Part shown: piece by piece, positions 48,885 to 57,427 of the stretch | Numbering within the stretch: the first letter of the stretch is position 1 | Layout of the letters: every line of letters starts with the position of its first letter | NCBI RefSeq assembly: GCF_903944925.1 | Contig: NZ_CAJATU010000155.1 | Location: 157,951-221,950 of the forward strand | DNA: 64,000 bases | Source of the DNA: an uncultured Rhodopila sp. | GTDB lineage: Bacteria > Pseudomonadota > Alphaproteobacteria > Acetobacterales > Acetobacteraceae | Direction of reading: 5' to 3' | The notes under the pieces: model-generated | Database searches by the model: none | The model's input: the letters and a program-made list of their open reading frames with translations, nothing else | Told to the model about the DNA's origin: nothing | Program-made: the position numbers and the translations under genes

Positions 48885-49442
48885 ATGAAGAATCGATTCT
48901 ACGTTGTCGGCACCGTCCCGGCGGCCGTAGATCATCCGTCGCGCGATTCAGACTGCTCGACAGACCATGCTCATAATTCCGGACTTTATGTCGATCTCGC
49001 GACCGAAATTGACGCGCTTTTGGCGAATGAAACGGATGTCACCGCGAACCTCGCGAACGCGGCGGCGGCTATCTTTCATGGTCTATCCGACTTGAATTGG
49101 GCAGGTTTTTATCTCGCCGGTGCTTCCGGCCTGGTTTTAGGGCCGTTCCAGGGCAGGCCAGCCTGCGTCCGCATTCCTTTCGGCAGGGGCGTCTGTGGCG
49201 CGGCCGCGGAGCGCCGGCAATCGGTGATTGTGGACGATGTGCATGCCTTCCCGGGTCACGTCGCCTGCGACACCAACTCCCGATCCGAGCTGGTGGTTCC
49301 TCTGATCCGCGGCGAAACCCTGATTGGCGTTCTCGACCTGGACAGTCCGCTACTGGCTCGCTTCGATGCCGGGGACCAGGCAGGGTGCGAGGCTTTGGCG
49401 TCGATTATCGTGCACCATCTAGGGTCGGCCTTGCCTGGTTAA
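48885..49442 (+). CDS. msrC: Free methionine (R)-sulfoxide reductase, GAF-domain type
   Basis: A 185-residue GAF protein of the fRMsr family, which reduces free Met-R-sulfoxide. Active-site cysteines are in GRGVCGAAAERRQSVIV and FPGHVACDTNSRSELVVPL. The N-terminal ~35 residues before LYVDLATEIDALL are longer than usual; GGAG lies 10 nt before ATG 48885, and a later start cannot be excluded. It is downstream of a MarR regulator. Confidence 0.9.
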   Translation: MKNRFYVVGTVPAAVDHPSRDSDCSTDHAHNSGLYVDLATEIDALLANETDVTANLANAAAAIFHGLSDLNWAGFYLAGASGLVLGPFQGRPACVRIPFGRGVCGAAAERRQSVIVDDVHAFPGHVACDTNSRSELVVPLIRGETLIGVLDLDSPLLARFDAGDQAGCEALASIIVHHLGSALPG

Positions 49443-49485
49443 CTGCCCCCGCCCAGAGCGGAGCATCCGCACGGAGAGAGACCAC

Positions 49486-49809
49486 ATGCTGATCGACCAC
49501 CGCAGCTACACTGTAAAGCCCGGAACGCTAACCAGGCAGATCGCCCTTTATAAGGAGTTCGGCCTTACACCGCAAAAACGGCATCTCGGTGAGCCGTTCG
49601 CCTTCCTGCTCACCGACACTGGCGACGTGAATACCTACGTTCATATTTGGGTTTACAAGGACGCCGCCGATCGTGCTTCAAGACGCGCCGCCATGATGGC
49701 CGACAGCGATTGGCAGACGTATCTACAAAAGAGCGCGGACGCCGGATATTTGATCTCGCAAAGAAACAGCCTGATGGTCCCTGCGGATTTCGCGCCGATC
49801 GGTCGGTAG
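49486..49809 (+). CDS. NIPSNAP-family protein
   Basis: A 107-residue dimeric alpha/beta-barrel protein of the NIPSNAP family (ferredoxin-like fold). Typical pieces: IDHRSYTVKPGTLTRQIALY and NTYVHIWVYKDAADRASRRA. Function of bacterial members is unclear, though related folds include heme- and aromatic-degrading monooxygenases. GGAGAGA precedes the ATG. Convergent with the YggS gene, 4 bp apart. Confidence 0.88.
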   Translation: MLIDHRSYTVKPGTLTRQIALYKEFGLTPQKRHLGEPFAFLLTDTGDVNTYVHIWVYKDAADRASRRAAMMADSDWQTYLQKSADAGYLISQRNSLMVPADFAPIGR

Positions 49810-49813
49810 TGCC

Positions 49814-50482
49814 CTAGCGGCCGCCGAAGATCGCGCTGCCGACACGCACCCAGGTGGCGCCGCAGGCAATGGCGATTTCGAAATCCGCCGACATTCCCAT
49901 CGACAGCGTGGTCAACTCGTGGCGGGCCGCGCAGGCGGCCAGCCAGGTAAAATGCGGACGCGGATTGTCGCCTTGCGGCGGCACGCACATCAGTCCCGCC
50001 AGAGCTGCACCGAAACGCAGTTTACAGTCATCGATGAATCCGTCCGCCTGATCGCGGGCGACACCGGATTTCTGCGGCTCCAGGCCGGTGTTGACCTCGA
50101 TCAGCAAGGCCGGCGATCGGCCTTCCCTGGCGATGGCGGCTTCCAGCGCATCGGCCAGCTTCGGACGGTCGAGCGTCTCGATCACGTCGGCGATCCGCAC
50201 AGCGTCGCGCGCCTTGTTGGTCTGCAGCCCGCCAATGATATGCAACGAAAGCGCATGGGCGGCTTGCAAGGCAGGGAACTTGGCAGCGGCTTCCTGCACC
50301 CGGTTCTCGCCGAACACGGTCTGGCCGGCGGCCAGCGCCGCAGCGACTGCTTCGGCCGGTTTGGTCTTGGATACCGCGACCAGGGTAATCTCTTCCGGCC
50401 GCCGTCCGGCGGCCCTCGCGGCTGTGGCGATGCGGTCCTGCACCCGGCGGAGGTTCTCGGCGATGGAATCGGCTTCGATCAT
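49814..50482 (-). CDS. YggS-family PLP-binding protein
   Basis: A 222-residue PLP homeostasis protein (PLPBP/YggS). PLP-Lys lies in LVAVSKTKPAEAV (Lys 36), with FGENRVQEA, HIIGGLQTNKAR and LSMGMSADFEIAIACGATWVRVG as further family marks. It binds free pyridoxal phosphate and affects amino-acid and vitamin B6 balance. The 3' end is convergent with the NIPSNAP gene. Confidence 0.94.
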   Translation of the reverse strand: MIEADSIAENLRRVQDRIATAARAAGRRPEEITLVAVSKTKPAEAVAAALAAGQTVFGENRVQEAAAKFPALQAAHALSLHIIGGLQTNKARDAVRIADVIETLDRPKLADALEAAIAREGRSPALLIEVNTGLEPQKSGVARDQADGFIDDCKLRFGAALAGLMCVPPQGDNPRPHFTWLAACAARHELTTLSMGMSADFEIAIACGATWVRVGSAIFGGR

Positions 50483-50489
50483 GCCGGCA

Positions 50490-50870
50490 TCAATACGCCG
50501 AATACTGCTTTTCCTCCACCAGTGACGACCGCAGCAGCCGGTTCAAAGCGTGCTTGATGCGGCCGCGTTCGTCGTTTTCCCGATAGACGGAGCGAGCCAA
50601 CGCGATGAAGCCAGGGCCGAAGTCGCCGGCGGCGTCCTTGGCCCGGATGGCGTCCTCGATCCTCCACAACCGCAAATTCACCGCCAGAAGCGCCGAACGA
50701 AGCGGCACCGCCTCGGGCGGAAGCGCCCCCGCAGCCTGGCGCAACAGTGCGAGTTCCCGCTCCGCATTGGCGATTGCTTCCGGCGCGCGCAGGCGCTCCG
50801 TCTTGATCTCGAGGATGGCGATCTTGTCGAGCAGTTCCCCCCAGGACACGGGGATCAGCGGGCTGGTCAA
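50490..50870 (-). CDS. DUF6165-family protein
   Basis: A 126-residue helical protein matching DUF6165 (PVSWGELLDKIAILEIKTER; FIALARSVYRENDERGRIKHAL). Start taken as TTG 50870, whose TTGA overlaps the upstream gene's stop TGA; longer versions with starts inside the upstream gene are possible. The family commonly accompanies glycosyltransferase/TPR proteins, as here. Function unknown. Confidence 0.85.
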   Translation of the reverse strand: MTSPLIPVSWGELLDKIAILEIKTERLRAPEAIANAERELALLRQAAGALPPEAVPLRSALLAVNLRLWRIEDAIRAKDAAGDFGPGFIALARSVYRENDERGRIKHALNRLLRSSLVEEKQYSAY

Positions 50871-52384
50871 GACCGCAGTTCCCGCGCCATGGCGTCGAAC
50901 ACCGGCGGCCAACCGCCATCGTCTTGCTGACGGAATAGCCGCATCGACGGATACCAGGGGCTGTCCGCCCGGTCCAGCATCCAGCGCCAGTCCGGCACGC
51001 GGCGCAGCGCGACGCGGACCGGGCGGCCCAACGCGCCCGCCAGGTGGGCGATCGAGGTATCGGACGAGACGATCAGGTCCAGGCTCATCATCACCGCGGC
51101 GGTATCGATGAAGGCGTCCGAGCCCTCGTCCAGCCCGTCCAAGGTTTCGATCGGGAAGCCGGCACCGGTAATCTGCTCCTCACCCTCGCCTTTCTGCAGG
51201 CTGATCAGGCGAACCCCCGGTTGCTGCCCCAGGACGCGGTAGAGCGAGAGGGGCACCGACCGTCCCTTGTCCTCATGCCGTCCGGAGAAGCCCTGCCAGG
51301 CAATGCCGATGCGAAAGCCCGTGCCGCCGATGCGGTACTTCCACGCCGCCAGCCGATCGGCTTCGGCGAACAGATAGGGTGGCTGCGCCGGCGGAGTCTG
51401 CATCCGCCAGGGCAGGCTGAGCAGCGGTGCGACGAGGTCGAACGCGGGAAGCTTCGCGCCGGCCGGAACCATGGGCGGCATGGCGGGGTTGCCGGAAAGT
51501 AGCCGCAACAACCGCGGCGGCGCCTCGAACACGACGTTGCCGGTGATAGCGGGGAGGTAGCGGCAGAACTGGATGACGTCGCCAAGCCCTTGCTCCGCGT
51601 GCACCAGAAGTGTGCGGCCGCCCAAGGGTTCGCCTTGCCATTGCGGCTGGGTGAACGGGCGGGGCGGCACGGCCCCGGCGCGGAAGCGGTGCTCCCAGCC
51701 GTCCCGGGCTTCCCCCTGGCGTCCGAGCAGCAGCATCAGCAGCGACCAGTTATACAACAGAACCGGATCGTTCGGCGCCATGCCCAGCGCCTGACGGAGC
51801 GTCGCCTCCGCCTCGGCAAACGCGCCACGCTCCTTCTGCACGCTGGACAGATTGACCAACGCCACCGGATTGGCCGGCGCCAGACGCAGTTCCTGTTCGG
51901 CTTCCGACAGCCGATCGGCGTGGCGCAACGCCGTGCCGAGGTCGCTGCGGATATCCGGCAGGTTCGGCTTCAGGCGCAGGGCTTCGCGATACGCGTCGAT
52001 CGCCGCTTCGGTCTGTCCACCGTCGCATAGCGCGTGACCGAGCACTTGCAGCGCCCCGGGATGGTTCCGTTGTGTCTTCAGCACGATGCGGCAGACCCGG
52101 GCCGCCTCCTCGGGTCGCTTCAAAGCAAGCAGCGCCGCCGCGCGTGTCAATTGGAACATCGCGGCCGGCTTCAGGGAGATCGCTTGGCTGAGCAACGCTT
52201 CCGCGGCATCCGGACGCCCAAACTGGATGGCCAACGCGCCTAGCGCGTGCAACGCCTCGGCATGCCGCGGCGCGGCGGCGAGGATCCGGCGGTAGACCCG
52301 TTCAGCGTCCGCCAACCGGCCCGCCGCATGGAGCTGCTGGCCCTGACGGAACAAGGCGTCGATCTGCTGCGATCGTTTGCTCAT
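50867..52384 (-). CDS. TPR protein with GT9/GT41-like glycosyltransferase domain
   Basis: A 505-residue protein. Residues 1-~230 are TPR repeats (FRQGQQLHAAGRLADAERVY as the first), the C-terminal half is a GT-B-like domain with LVHAEQGLGDVIQFCRYLP, IGIAWQGFSGRHEDKGRSVP and DLIVSSDTSIAHLAGALG. This type is widespread in Acetobacteraceae and methylotrophs, acceptor unknown. The DUF6165 gene follows with a 4-bp overlap. Ends 56 bp from the gas vesicle operon. Confidence 0.9.
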   Translation of the reverse strand: MSKRSQQIDALFRQGQQLHAAGRLADAERVYRRILAAAPRHAEALHALGALAIQFGRPDAAEALLSQAISLKPAAMFQLTRAAALLALKRPEEAARVCRIVLKTQRNHPGALQVLGHALCDGGQTEAAIDAYREALRLKPNLPDIRSDLGTALRHADRLSEAEQELRLAPANPVALVNLSSVQKERGAFAEAEATLRQALGMAPNDPVLLYNWSLLMLLLGRQGEARDGWEHRFRAGAVPPRPFTQPQWQGEPLGGRTLLVHAEQGLGDVIQFCRYLPAITGNVVFEAPPRLLRLLSGNPAMPPMVPAGAKLPAFDLVAPLLSLPWRMQTPPAQPPYLFAEADRLAAWKYRIGGTGFRIGIAWQGFSGRHEDKGRSVPLSLYRVLGQQPGVRLISLQKGEGEEQITGAGFPIETLDGLDEGSDAFIDTAAVMMSLDLIVSSDTSIAHLAGALGRPVRVALRRVPDWRWMLDRADSPWYPSMRLFRQQDDGGWPPVFDAMARELRS

Positions 52385-52440
52385 GCCGCGGAGTAGCGCC
52401 GAAGGCGCGGCTTCGTCCAGGGCGGGCTACGGCACTGTGG

Positions 52441-53223
52441 CTACTTCGACTGCGGCGCTACCCCGAGCGAAATGAGCGGCCGGAAACTGTAAAGCGGCCA
52501 CGGACCCGTCAGGGTCAATTCCAAACCTTCGTTGCCTGCCGGCGCTATCAGCGCATCGACCGCCTCCTCAAGAGCCGCCCGATCGGAGTTCCGCACCAGC
52601 AGCGCCACGTTGGCCAGCAGCCGCAACCCCTTTCCCGGCGCCGTTCCGGCCTCGCGGCCCAACATTCCCTCGCAATGCCGGCTCAGGCCAGCCAGGGCCG
52701 TTTCGACGAAAATCCGTCCGGCCGCCTCGCGCGCGGCCAATCGTTCCGGCAGCGCGCGGCGCGCGGCGAGGTAATCGAGGCCGCTCCGGGCTGCCTGTGC
52801 CATTTCGCCTCGGCGCGGCGCTTCGTCATGCAGATAGAACTTAAGACACCACTCCTGGCGTCCGGCAGCGCCATCGAAAAAGCCGGATAGCGTCTCCAGA
52901 TGCGGTGCCACCGCCTCGCGCAGAGCCGCCGGATCCGCCACCAGGACCCCGAAGCCAAGCGGGAAAACCGGCCCGGCGGAGACGAAAGCCTCGACCACGT
53001 GCTCATGCTCCAGCAGCCGATCGGTCAGCCACTGCTGGGCGGCGGGATCGCCGTTGCCTTCCTGCAACCGCGCCAGGAACTCACTCGATACCGCCTGAGC
53101 CACTGCCGCGACCAGGCCGATGGGCAACAGCGCAACGGCAGCCTTTTCCAATCCCGCCGGCAACGGGTCGGGCAACTTGGTCTCGGCCGGAACCAATGCA
53201 AACAGGTGGTATCCGCCGGTCAT
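52441..53223 (-). CDS. gvpL: Gas vesicle protein GvpF/GvpL family (second copy)
   Basis: A 260-residue protein of the GvpL/F family, which binds GvpA during vesicle assembly. The C-terminal ELTLTGPWPLYSFRPLI is the family tail motif; the N-terminal YHLFALVP strand matches the first family strand. It is divergent from the other copy at 57695-58438. ATG 53223 overlaps the Cdc48-like gene's stop by 4 bp, so it belongs to the operon as the last gene. Confidence 0.87.
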   Translation of the reverse strand: MTGGYHLFALVPAETKLPDPLPAGLEKAAVALLPIGLVAAVAQAVSSEFLARLQEGNGDPAAQQWLTDRLLEHEHVVEAFVSAGPVFPLGFGVLVADPAALREAVAPHLETLSGFFDGAAGRQEWCLKFYLHDEAPRRGEMAQAARSGLDYLAARRALPERLAAREAAGRIFVETALAGLSRHCEGMLGREAGTAPGKGLRLLANVALLVRNSDRAALEEAVDALIAPAGNEGLELTLTGPWPLYSFRPLISLGVAPQSK

Positions 53224-55415
53224 GCCGGCGAACCCCACGGATCATGCGCCACCCGCTTCGGCGCAGGTGCGGAACGCTGCAATTGCATCTCGGCCAGTGC
53301 CTCGGCGAAGTCAGCCGGCGTGACGGCAACCGGTTCCGCCGTGCCCGCCTCTTGCGCCTGCACCGCCCGGCGCACCGCGGCAAGCGTCGCGCCCGCTGTC
53401 AGCATTGCCAAATCCGCGCCGGAGAACCCGGCCGTGTCGGCGGCAAGCCGGCTGAGATCGACATCCGCCCCCAACGGCTTGCGAGCGGTATGGACCCGCA
53501 GGATCTCGAGGCGCGCGCTTTCGTCCGGCAGGTCAACCGCCAGCTTGAGCTCGAAGCGTCCCGGCCGCAGCAGGGCCGGATCGATCAGGTCCAGCCGGTT
53601 CGTTGCGCCGACAAGCCAGACGTCGTTCAACGGCCGCACGCCGTCGATCTCGACCAGGAACTGCGCCACCACCCGATCGGTTACATCATTGCCCTGCGAT
53701 CGGCCTCGTTCCGGGACCAGACTATCAAGTTCGTCAAGAAACAAAATGCACGGCGACGCCTGTCTGACCTTTGCGAAAATCTCCCGCACGCCGCGCTCGG
53801 AATCGCCGACGTATTTCGACAGCAGTTCCGGACCACGAATGGAAACGAAATTGACCTGCGCCTCGGTCGCCAGCGCACGGGCGAGCAACGTTTTGCCGGT
53901 GCCGGGCGGCCCGTGCAGAATCAACCCCTTCGGCGGCTGCAAGTCATAGCGCGCATAGGTCGAAGCATAGCGCAGCGGCCAGACCACGCTTTCCTGCAGG
54001 CGTCGCTTGACTTCGGTGACGCCGCCGACATCGCTCCAGTTGACATGCGGCACTTCGACCGTCGTTTCACGCAATGCGGTGGGGGTGATCTGCGGCACCG
54101 TGTCCAGGAAATCATGCATTTCGACATGCAGGCCGGCCGGCGACACGGTCCCGTCGATCAAGGCGGCTTCATTCCGACGAAGCACCGACATCGCCGCTTC
54201 GCGGCACAGCGACTGCAAGTCGGCGCCGGTGAAGCCGTGCGTCATTTCGGCGACGCGGTCGAGATCGACTTCTTCCTCCAGCGGCATGCCGCGTGTGTGG
54301 ATCGAGAGGATCTTGCGCCGCCCGTCGCGGTTCGGCACGCCCAGCGCCAGTTCGCGGTCGAACCGCCCCGGCCGGCGCAGCGCCGGGTCGAGCGAGTTCG
54401 GCAGGTTGGTCGCCGCGATCACGACCAGGTCGCCGCGATCGGACAGCCCGTCCATGCAGGTCAGCAGCGTTGCGACAACCCGCTTCTCGACATCGCCGAC
54501 GACCTGGTCTCGGCGCGGCGCGATGGCGTCGATCTCATCAATGAAGATGATGGCCGGTGAGGACTTGCGCGCGGTCTCGAAGATTTCCCGCAGCTTGGCT
54601 TCGCTGGCGCCGTAGTGCTTGTGAATGATCTCCGGGCCGTTGATGTAATGAAAACTCGCGCGGGTTTCAGCCGCCACGGCGCGGGCGAGCAACGTTTTGC
54701 CGCAGCCGGGCGGCCCGTACAGCAACACGCCGCGCGGCGGTGTAATTCCGAGGCGGGCAAACAGTTCCGGGCGCGCGAGCGGCAACTCCACCATCTCCCG
54801 CAACCGTTTCACCTCTTTTTCCAAGCCGCCGACATCCTCGTAACTGCCCAGGTTGGCCTTGCCCTGGCGAGGCGCAGCGGCGCCCCCGCGTGCGGCCGGT
54901 TCCGGTTGCGGCGTCTTGACCTGCAACATGGTGCTGGGCTGGATAATGACCGCGCCCGCCGGTTCGACGCGCTCGACGACCAGTTCCTCGGTGCGTCCAC
55001 CGAACAAGACGATCCCGACCTGATCGCCGACGCGCAGCGGGATGCCGTCAACCCGCCGGGCCAGATATTCGATGTCCCCTGATGCCAGCTTGCGTCCGGC
55101 CTCAAGCCGCAGGATCACCGATTCCGCCGGCTTGCACGGCAGCGGCCGCACCGTAAACGGGCGGCCCAGACTGATGCCGGCGTTGCCGCGGGTGATCCCG
55201 TCCAGATGCGCCTCGCGCTTGCCGCGATCCGCCGGGAAGTTCGGCAGCAGCCGGGCCAGCGCGGTTCGGTCGCCGGTAATCTCCACCGTATCGCCGCTGC
55301 GCAGGTCCATCGCCTGCATGGCTTCCGGATCGACGCGGAGAATGCCGCGGCCGATATCCTCGGTCCGGGCTTCGACGGCTGTCAGGCTGGTGTCGGATGC
55401 AGGAGCGTCGGTCAT
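53220..55415 (-). CDS. Cdc48/p97-type double AAA ATPase inside the gas vesicle operon
   Basis: A 731-residue Cdc48/VAT-like ATPase. N-domain ~15-180 (substrate or cofactor binding; DPEAMQAMDLRSGDTVEITG and DGITRGNAGISLG), D1 ~190-440 with Walker A GPPGCGKT (234-241), Walker B FIDEID (291-296), Arg fingers in RRPGRFDR, D2 ~455-690 with GPPGTGKT (502-509) and FLDELD (559-564). Both domains look catalytically intact. Cdc48-type enzymes unfold or extract proteins as hexamers. ATGA overlaps join it to the TraB-like gene upstream and the second GvpL/F downstream, which ties it to the gas vesicle transcript. Its role there is inference: assembly quality control, or turnover of vesicles. Confidence 0.95.
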   Translation of the reverse strand: MTDAPASDTSLTAVEARTEDIGRGILRVDPEAMQAMDLRSGDTVEITGDRTALARLLPNFPADRGKREAHLDGITRGNAGISLGRPFTVRPLPCKPAESVILRLEAGRKLASGDIEYLARRVDGIPLRVGDQVGIVLFGGRTEELVVERVEPAGAVIIQPSTMLQVKTPQPEPAARGGAAAPRQGKANLGSYEDVGGLEKEVKRLREMVELPLARPELFARLGITPPRGVLLYGPPGCGKTLLARAVAAETRASFHYINGPEIIHKHYGASEAKLREIFETARKSSPAIIFIDEIDAIAPRRDQVVGDVEKRVVATLLTCMDGLSDRGDLVVIAATNLPNSLDPALRRPGRFDRELALGVPNRDGRRKILSIHTRGMPLEEEVDLDRVAEMTHGFTGADLQSLCREAAMSVLRRNEAALIDGTVSPAGLHVEMHDFLDTVPQITPTALRETTVEVPHVNWSDVGGVTEVKRRLQESVVWPLRYASTYARYDLQPPKGLILHGPPGTGKTLLARALATEAQVNFVSIRGPELLSKYVGDSERGVREIFAKVRQASPCILFLDELDSLVPERGRSQGNDVTDRVVAQFLVEIDGVRPLNDVWLVGATNRLDLIDPALLRPGRFELKLAVDLPDESARLEILRVHTARKPLGADVDLSRLAADTAGFSGADLAMLTAGATLAAVRRAVQAQEAGTAEPVAVTPADFAEALAEMQLQRSAPAPKRVAHDPWGSPA

Positions 55416-55990
55416 GGATTTTCCCGGGTGGTTCGGGCGCCGGAGGCAAGTACCGCGACCTTGATCGAGGGATCGCAGAAGCGGGCAACATCATGCGCGG
55501 CGCCGATGAAGAGAATGCCGATTTCACCTTCGGCCAGGGTTTCGCCGATGCGGCTGGCGATGTAGCGGTCACGTGCTTCCAGCGAGCGGCGCAGCAGATC
55601 GGGGCTGGCGCGGCCTTCCTTGACGGCCTGGTATTCCTCCAGCAGCAATGACAGCGATTCCGTGCCGATGATCGACGCCCCGCGGCTTTTCAGAAGCTGC
55701 AACACACGGTGGTTCGGGCTGTTGCCGTGTTCGGCCATATCCGCGACGAGGCGATCGGTGCCAAGTCCGTCGGGCAGGCTGTCCTGGTAAACCTTTACAT
55801 GGTCCAAGCCGATGGGCAGCGCCAGAACGGCATCGCGGACGTTCAGCCAGTAATGCTCGATCCTGGCTTCGCGCTCCGCCCAGAGCAGGTCGCCATGGCG
55901 GGCGACGAACTCCGCCCGGTTCTGCTGGCCCTCCGACCCAAGCTCAGCCGATGTGTGGAGGATCGGGACGATGAGCAGCCGGCGGGTCAC
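55412..55990 (-). CDS. Uncharacterised TraB/EreA-like protein in the gas vesicle operon
   Basis: A 192-residue soluble protein. The N-terminus RRLLIVPILHTSAELGSEG, the middle SIIGTESLSLLLEEYQ and the C-terminal ARDRYIASRIGETLAEGEIG followed by ILFIGAAHDV recall the TraB/PrgY and erythromycin-esterase-like superfamily (beta-strand, E, then GAxH). The likeness is by eye, and I do not know a function. The gene lies between gvpH (13 bp away) and the Cdc48-like gene (4-bp overlap). Confidence 0.85.
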   Translation of the reverse strand: MTRRLLIVPILHTSAELGSEGQQNRAEFVARHGDLLWAEREARIEHYWLNVRDAVLALPIGLDHVKVYQDSLPDGLGTDRLVADMAEHGNSPNHRVLQLLKSRGASIIGTESLSLLLEEYQAVKEGRASPDLLRRSLEARDRYIASRIGETLAEGEIGILFIGAAHDVARFCDPSIKVAVLASGARTTRENP

Positions 55991-56003
55991 GCCACCTGTA
56001 TCC

Positions 56004-56519
56004 TTATTTCGGCGCTTTGACGCGCGGCCATTTCAGTTCGAGAACGCCGTTGCGGAAGCTTTGCTCGCGTGCCGCGTCGTCGACCGGGGCTGGCAGCAGC
56101 GCCTCAGTCCCGTACTCGATTCCGCACCCGCCGGCGGCGATGGTCAGCATGTCGTGCTCCACCCGCACAATCAGGCTTGCGGCTTCGGCACCCGGAAGTT
56201 CGACGATCGCGCTGATCGCGTCGGAGGTGGCGAACAGCTCGACCGACGGCTCTCGCCGCTCGGGTGGACGCGGCTCCTCGTCATCAGACTCATTGCCCTT
56301 CGTCGAGGCGGTGGCGGATGCGATGAGGTCCCGCAGGCCGAAGAAATCGGCACCGATATCCTCTCCATCGACGCTGCGGATGCGCATGCGCGATTCGAAC
56401 ATCGGGCGCTGACCGTCGCGGCGTCCCTCCGCCGACATGTTCGCGGCCTGGTGCAGCATGTCGCCGATATTGCGCAGCAGCCCCTCGAGGCCGCCGTTTG
56501 AGTTGTCCCGCTCAGCCAT
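56004..56519 (-). CDS. gvpH: Gas vesicle protein GvpH (Hsp20-like)
   Basis: A 171-residue GvpH. The N-terminal half is charged and flexible (GLEGLLRNIGDMLHQAANM); residues ~90-165 are an alpha-crystallin-like domain with VELFATSDAISAIVELPGAE, LTIAAGG and FRNGVLELKWPR. GvpH is a small chaperone binding other Gvp proteins. Its start overlaps gvpJ by 8 bp. Confidence 0.88.
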   Translation of the reverse strand: MAERDNSNGGLEGLLRNIGDMLHQAANMSAEGRRDGQRPMFESRMRIRSVDGEDIGADFFGLRDLIASATASTKGNESDDEEPRPPERREPSVELFATSDAISAIVELPGAEAASLIVRVEHDMLTIAAGGCGIEYGTEALLPAPVDDAAREQSFRNGVLELKWPRVKAPK

Positions 56520-56853
56520 GCGTCGCCTCCACCAAAGCCGGCGTTTCGATTTTTGCAGTGCCTTCCAGCCGCGCGAGCCGTTCTTCGAGTTCGCGGATGC
56601 GGCCGGCCGGGCCGGTGCCTTCCAGGCCGGAGAAATGGCTGTCGGAGCGCCACCAATCGATGCCGATCTCCTTGGCGCGATCGACCGAGCAGATGACGAG
56701 GCGGATCTGGATGGTCAGCAGCTCCACTTCGACCAGCTTGATCTTGATGTCGCCGGAGATCACCACGCCCTTGTCGAGGATGCGCTCCAGCAGATCGCCC
56801 AGCGTCGTGCTTGGGACGGAATGCTGGAAATTGCCGTTGCTGTTGATGCTCAC
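56512..56853 (-). CDS. gvpJ: Gas vesicle minor structural protein GvpJ
   Basis: A 113-residue GvpA-fold protein. The core LGDLLERILDKGVVISGDIK and VELLTIQIRLVICSVDRAKE followed by IGIDWW is the GvpJ type; a ~45-residue C-terminal tail with a coiled-coil piece RIRELEERLARLEG follows. GvpJ caps or initiates vesicle cones. Two bases separate it from gvpK. Confidence 0.92.
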   Translation of the reverse strand: MSINSNGNFQHSVPSTTLGDLLERILDKGVVISGDIKIKLVEVELLTIQIRLVICSVDRAKEIGIDWWRSDSHFSGLEGTGPAGRIRELEERLARLEGTAKIETPALVEATHG

Positions 56854-56855
56854 GT

Positions 56856-57209
56856 TCAGTCTCCACCCAGGCGCCCGAGGGGGCCGAGGTCAATGGCGAG
56901 GTCTTCCTCTGTGATGCCGAGCTGGTCGCAGAGGTCCAGTATGGTCAGGGCCTGGCGCATCAGCGCCTCACCCAAAGCTTCGGCCTGCGCCTGAGACAGC
57001 GAGCCGCCGTCGATCCGCCGCATGGCCTGCTTCTCAAGCAGTTCATGGATCACGTTCAGCAAGGCGAGGACCAGCTTGGCAAGGCCGTTGCCGGTGTCCC
57101 GCCCGATGTCCACATGGCGCGCCGAAGGGTCCAGACGGCGCGCCAGAGTAATGGCCAGGTTCTCCTCCGGCGTGAAGATTTGCGACGCGGGGGAGGAGAT
57201 CTGGTTCAT
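56856..57209 (-). CDS. gvpK: Gas vesicle protein GvpK
   Basis: A 117-residue helical GvpK. Recognisable pieces: GLAKLVLALLNVIHELLEKQ, AMRRIDGGSLS, and LGEALMRQALTILDLCDQLG. It is required for vesicle formation; exact role unclear. Its ATG overlaps the stop of the preceding GvpA-fold gene (57206) by 4 bp. Confidence 0.92.
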   Translation of the reverse strand: MNQISSPASQIFTPEENLAITLARRLDPSARHVDIGRDTGNGLAKLVLALLNVIHELLEKQAMRRIDGGSLSQAQAEALGEALMRQALTILDLCDQLGITEEDLAIDLGPLGRLGGD

Positions 57210-57427
57210 GCCGCCACCGCATCCGGCTGTGTAAGGACACGGCGCTCGCCGAAAGCTGTCTCGACTGATGCGATCAGCAGGCTAACTTCGATGTAGATAA
57301 GCTGAATCCCGGCCACTGAAATAACGATAGATCCTCGCGCCACCACCCCGGTGTCGATCAACCGGTCCAGAAGGTCGCAAAGCGTGGCGTTGGACGTAGC
57401 CGTCCCACCGCCGATAGACGTCTTCAC
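57206..57427 (-). CDS. GvpA-fold minor gas vesicle protein (GvpS/GvpM type)
   Basis: A 73-residue GvpA-like protein: ATLCDLLDRLIDTGVVARGS then ISVAGIQLIYIEVSLLIASVET, with the conserved VET end of the GvpA core. It differs from GvpA and GvpJ in the second strand (SVAGIQLIYIEV), as in the GvpS/GvpM branch. Minor shell or nucleation component. ATGA overlaps on both sides. Confidence 0.9.
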   Translation of the reverse strand: MKTSIGGGTATSNATLCDLLDRLIDTGVVARGSIVISVAGIQLIYIEVSLLIASVETAFGERRVLTQPDAVAA

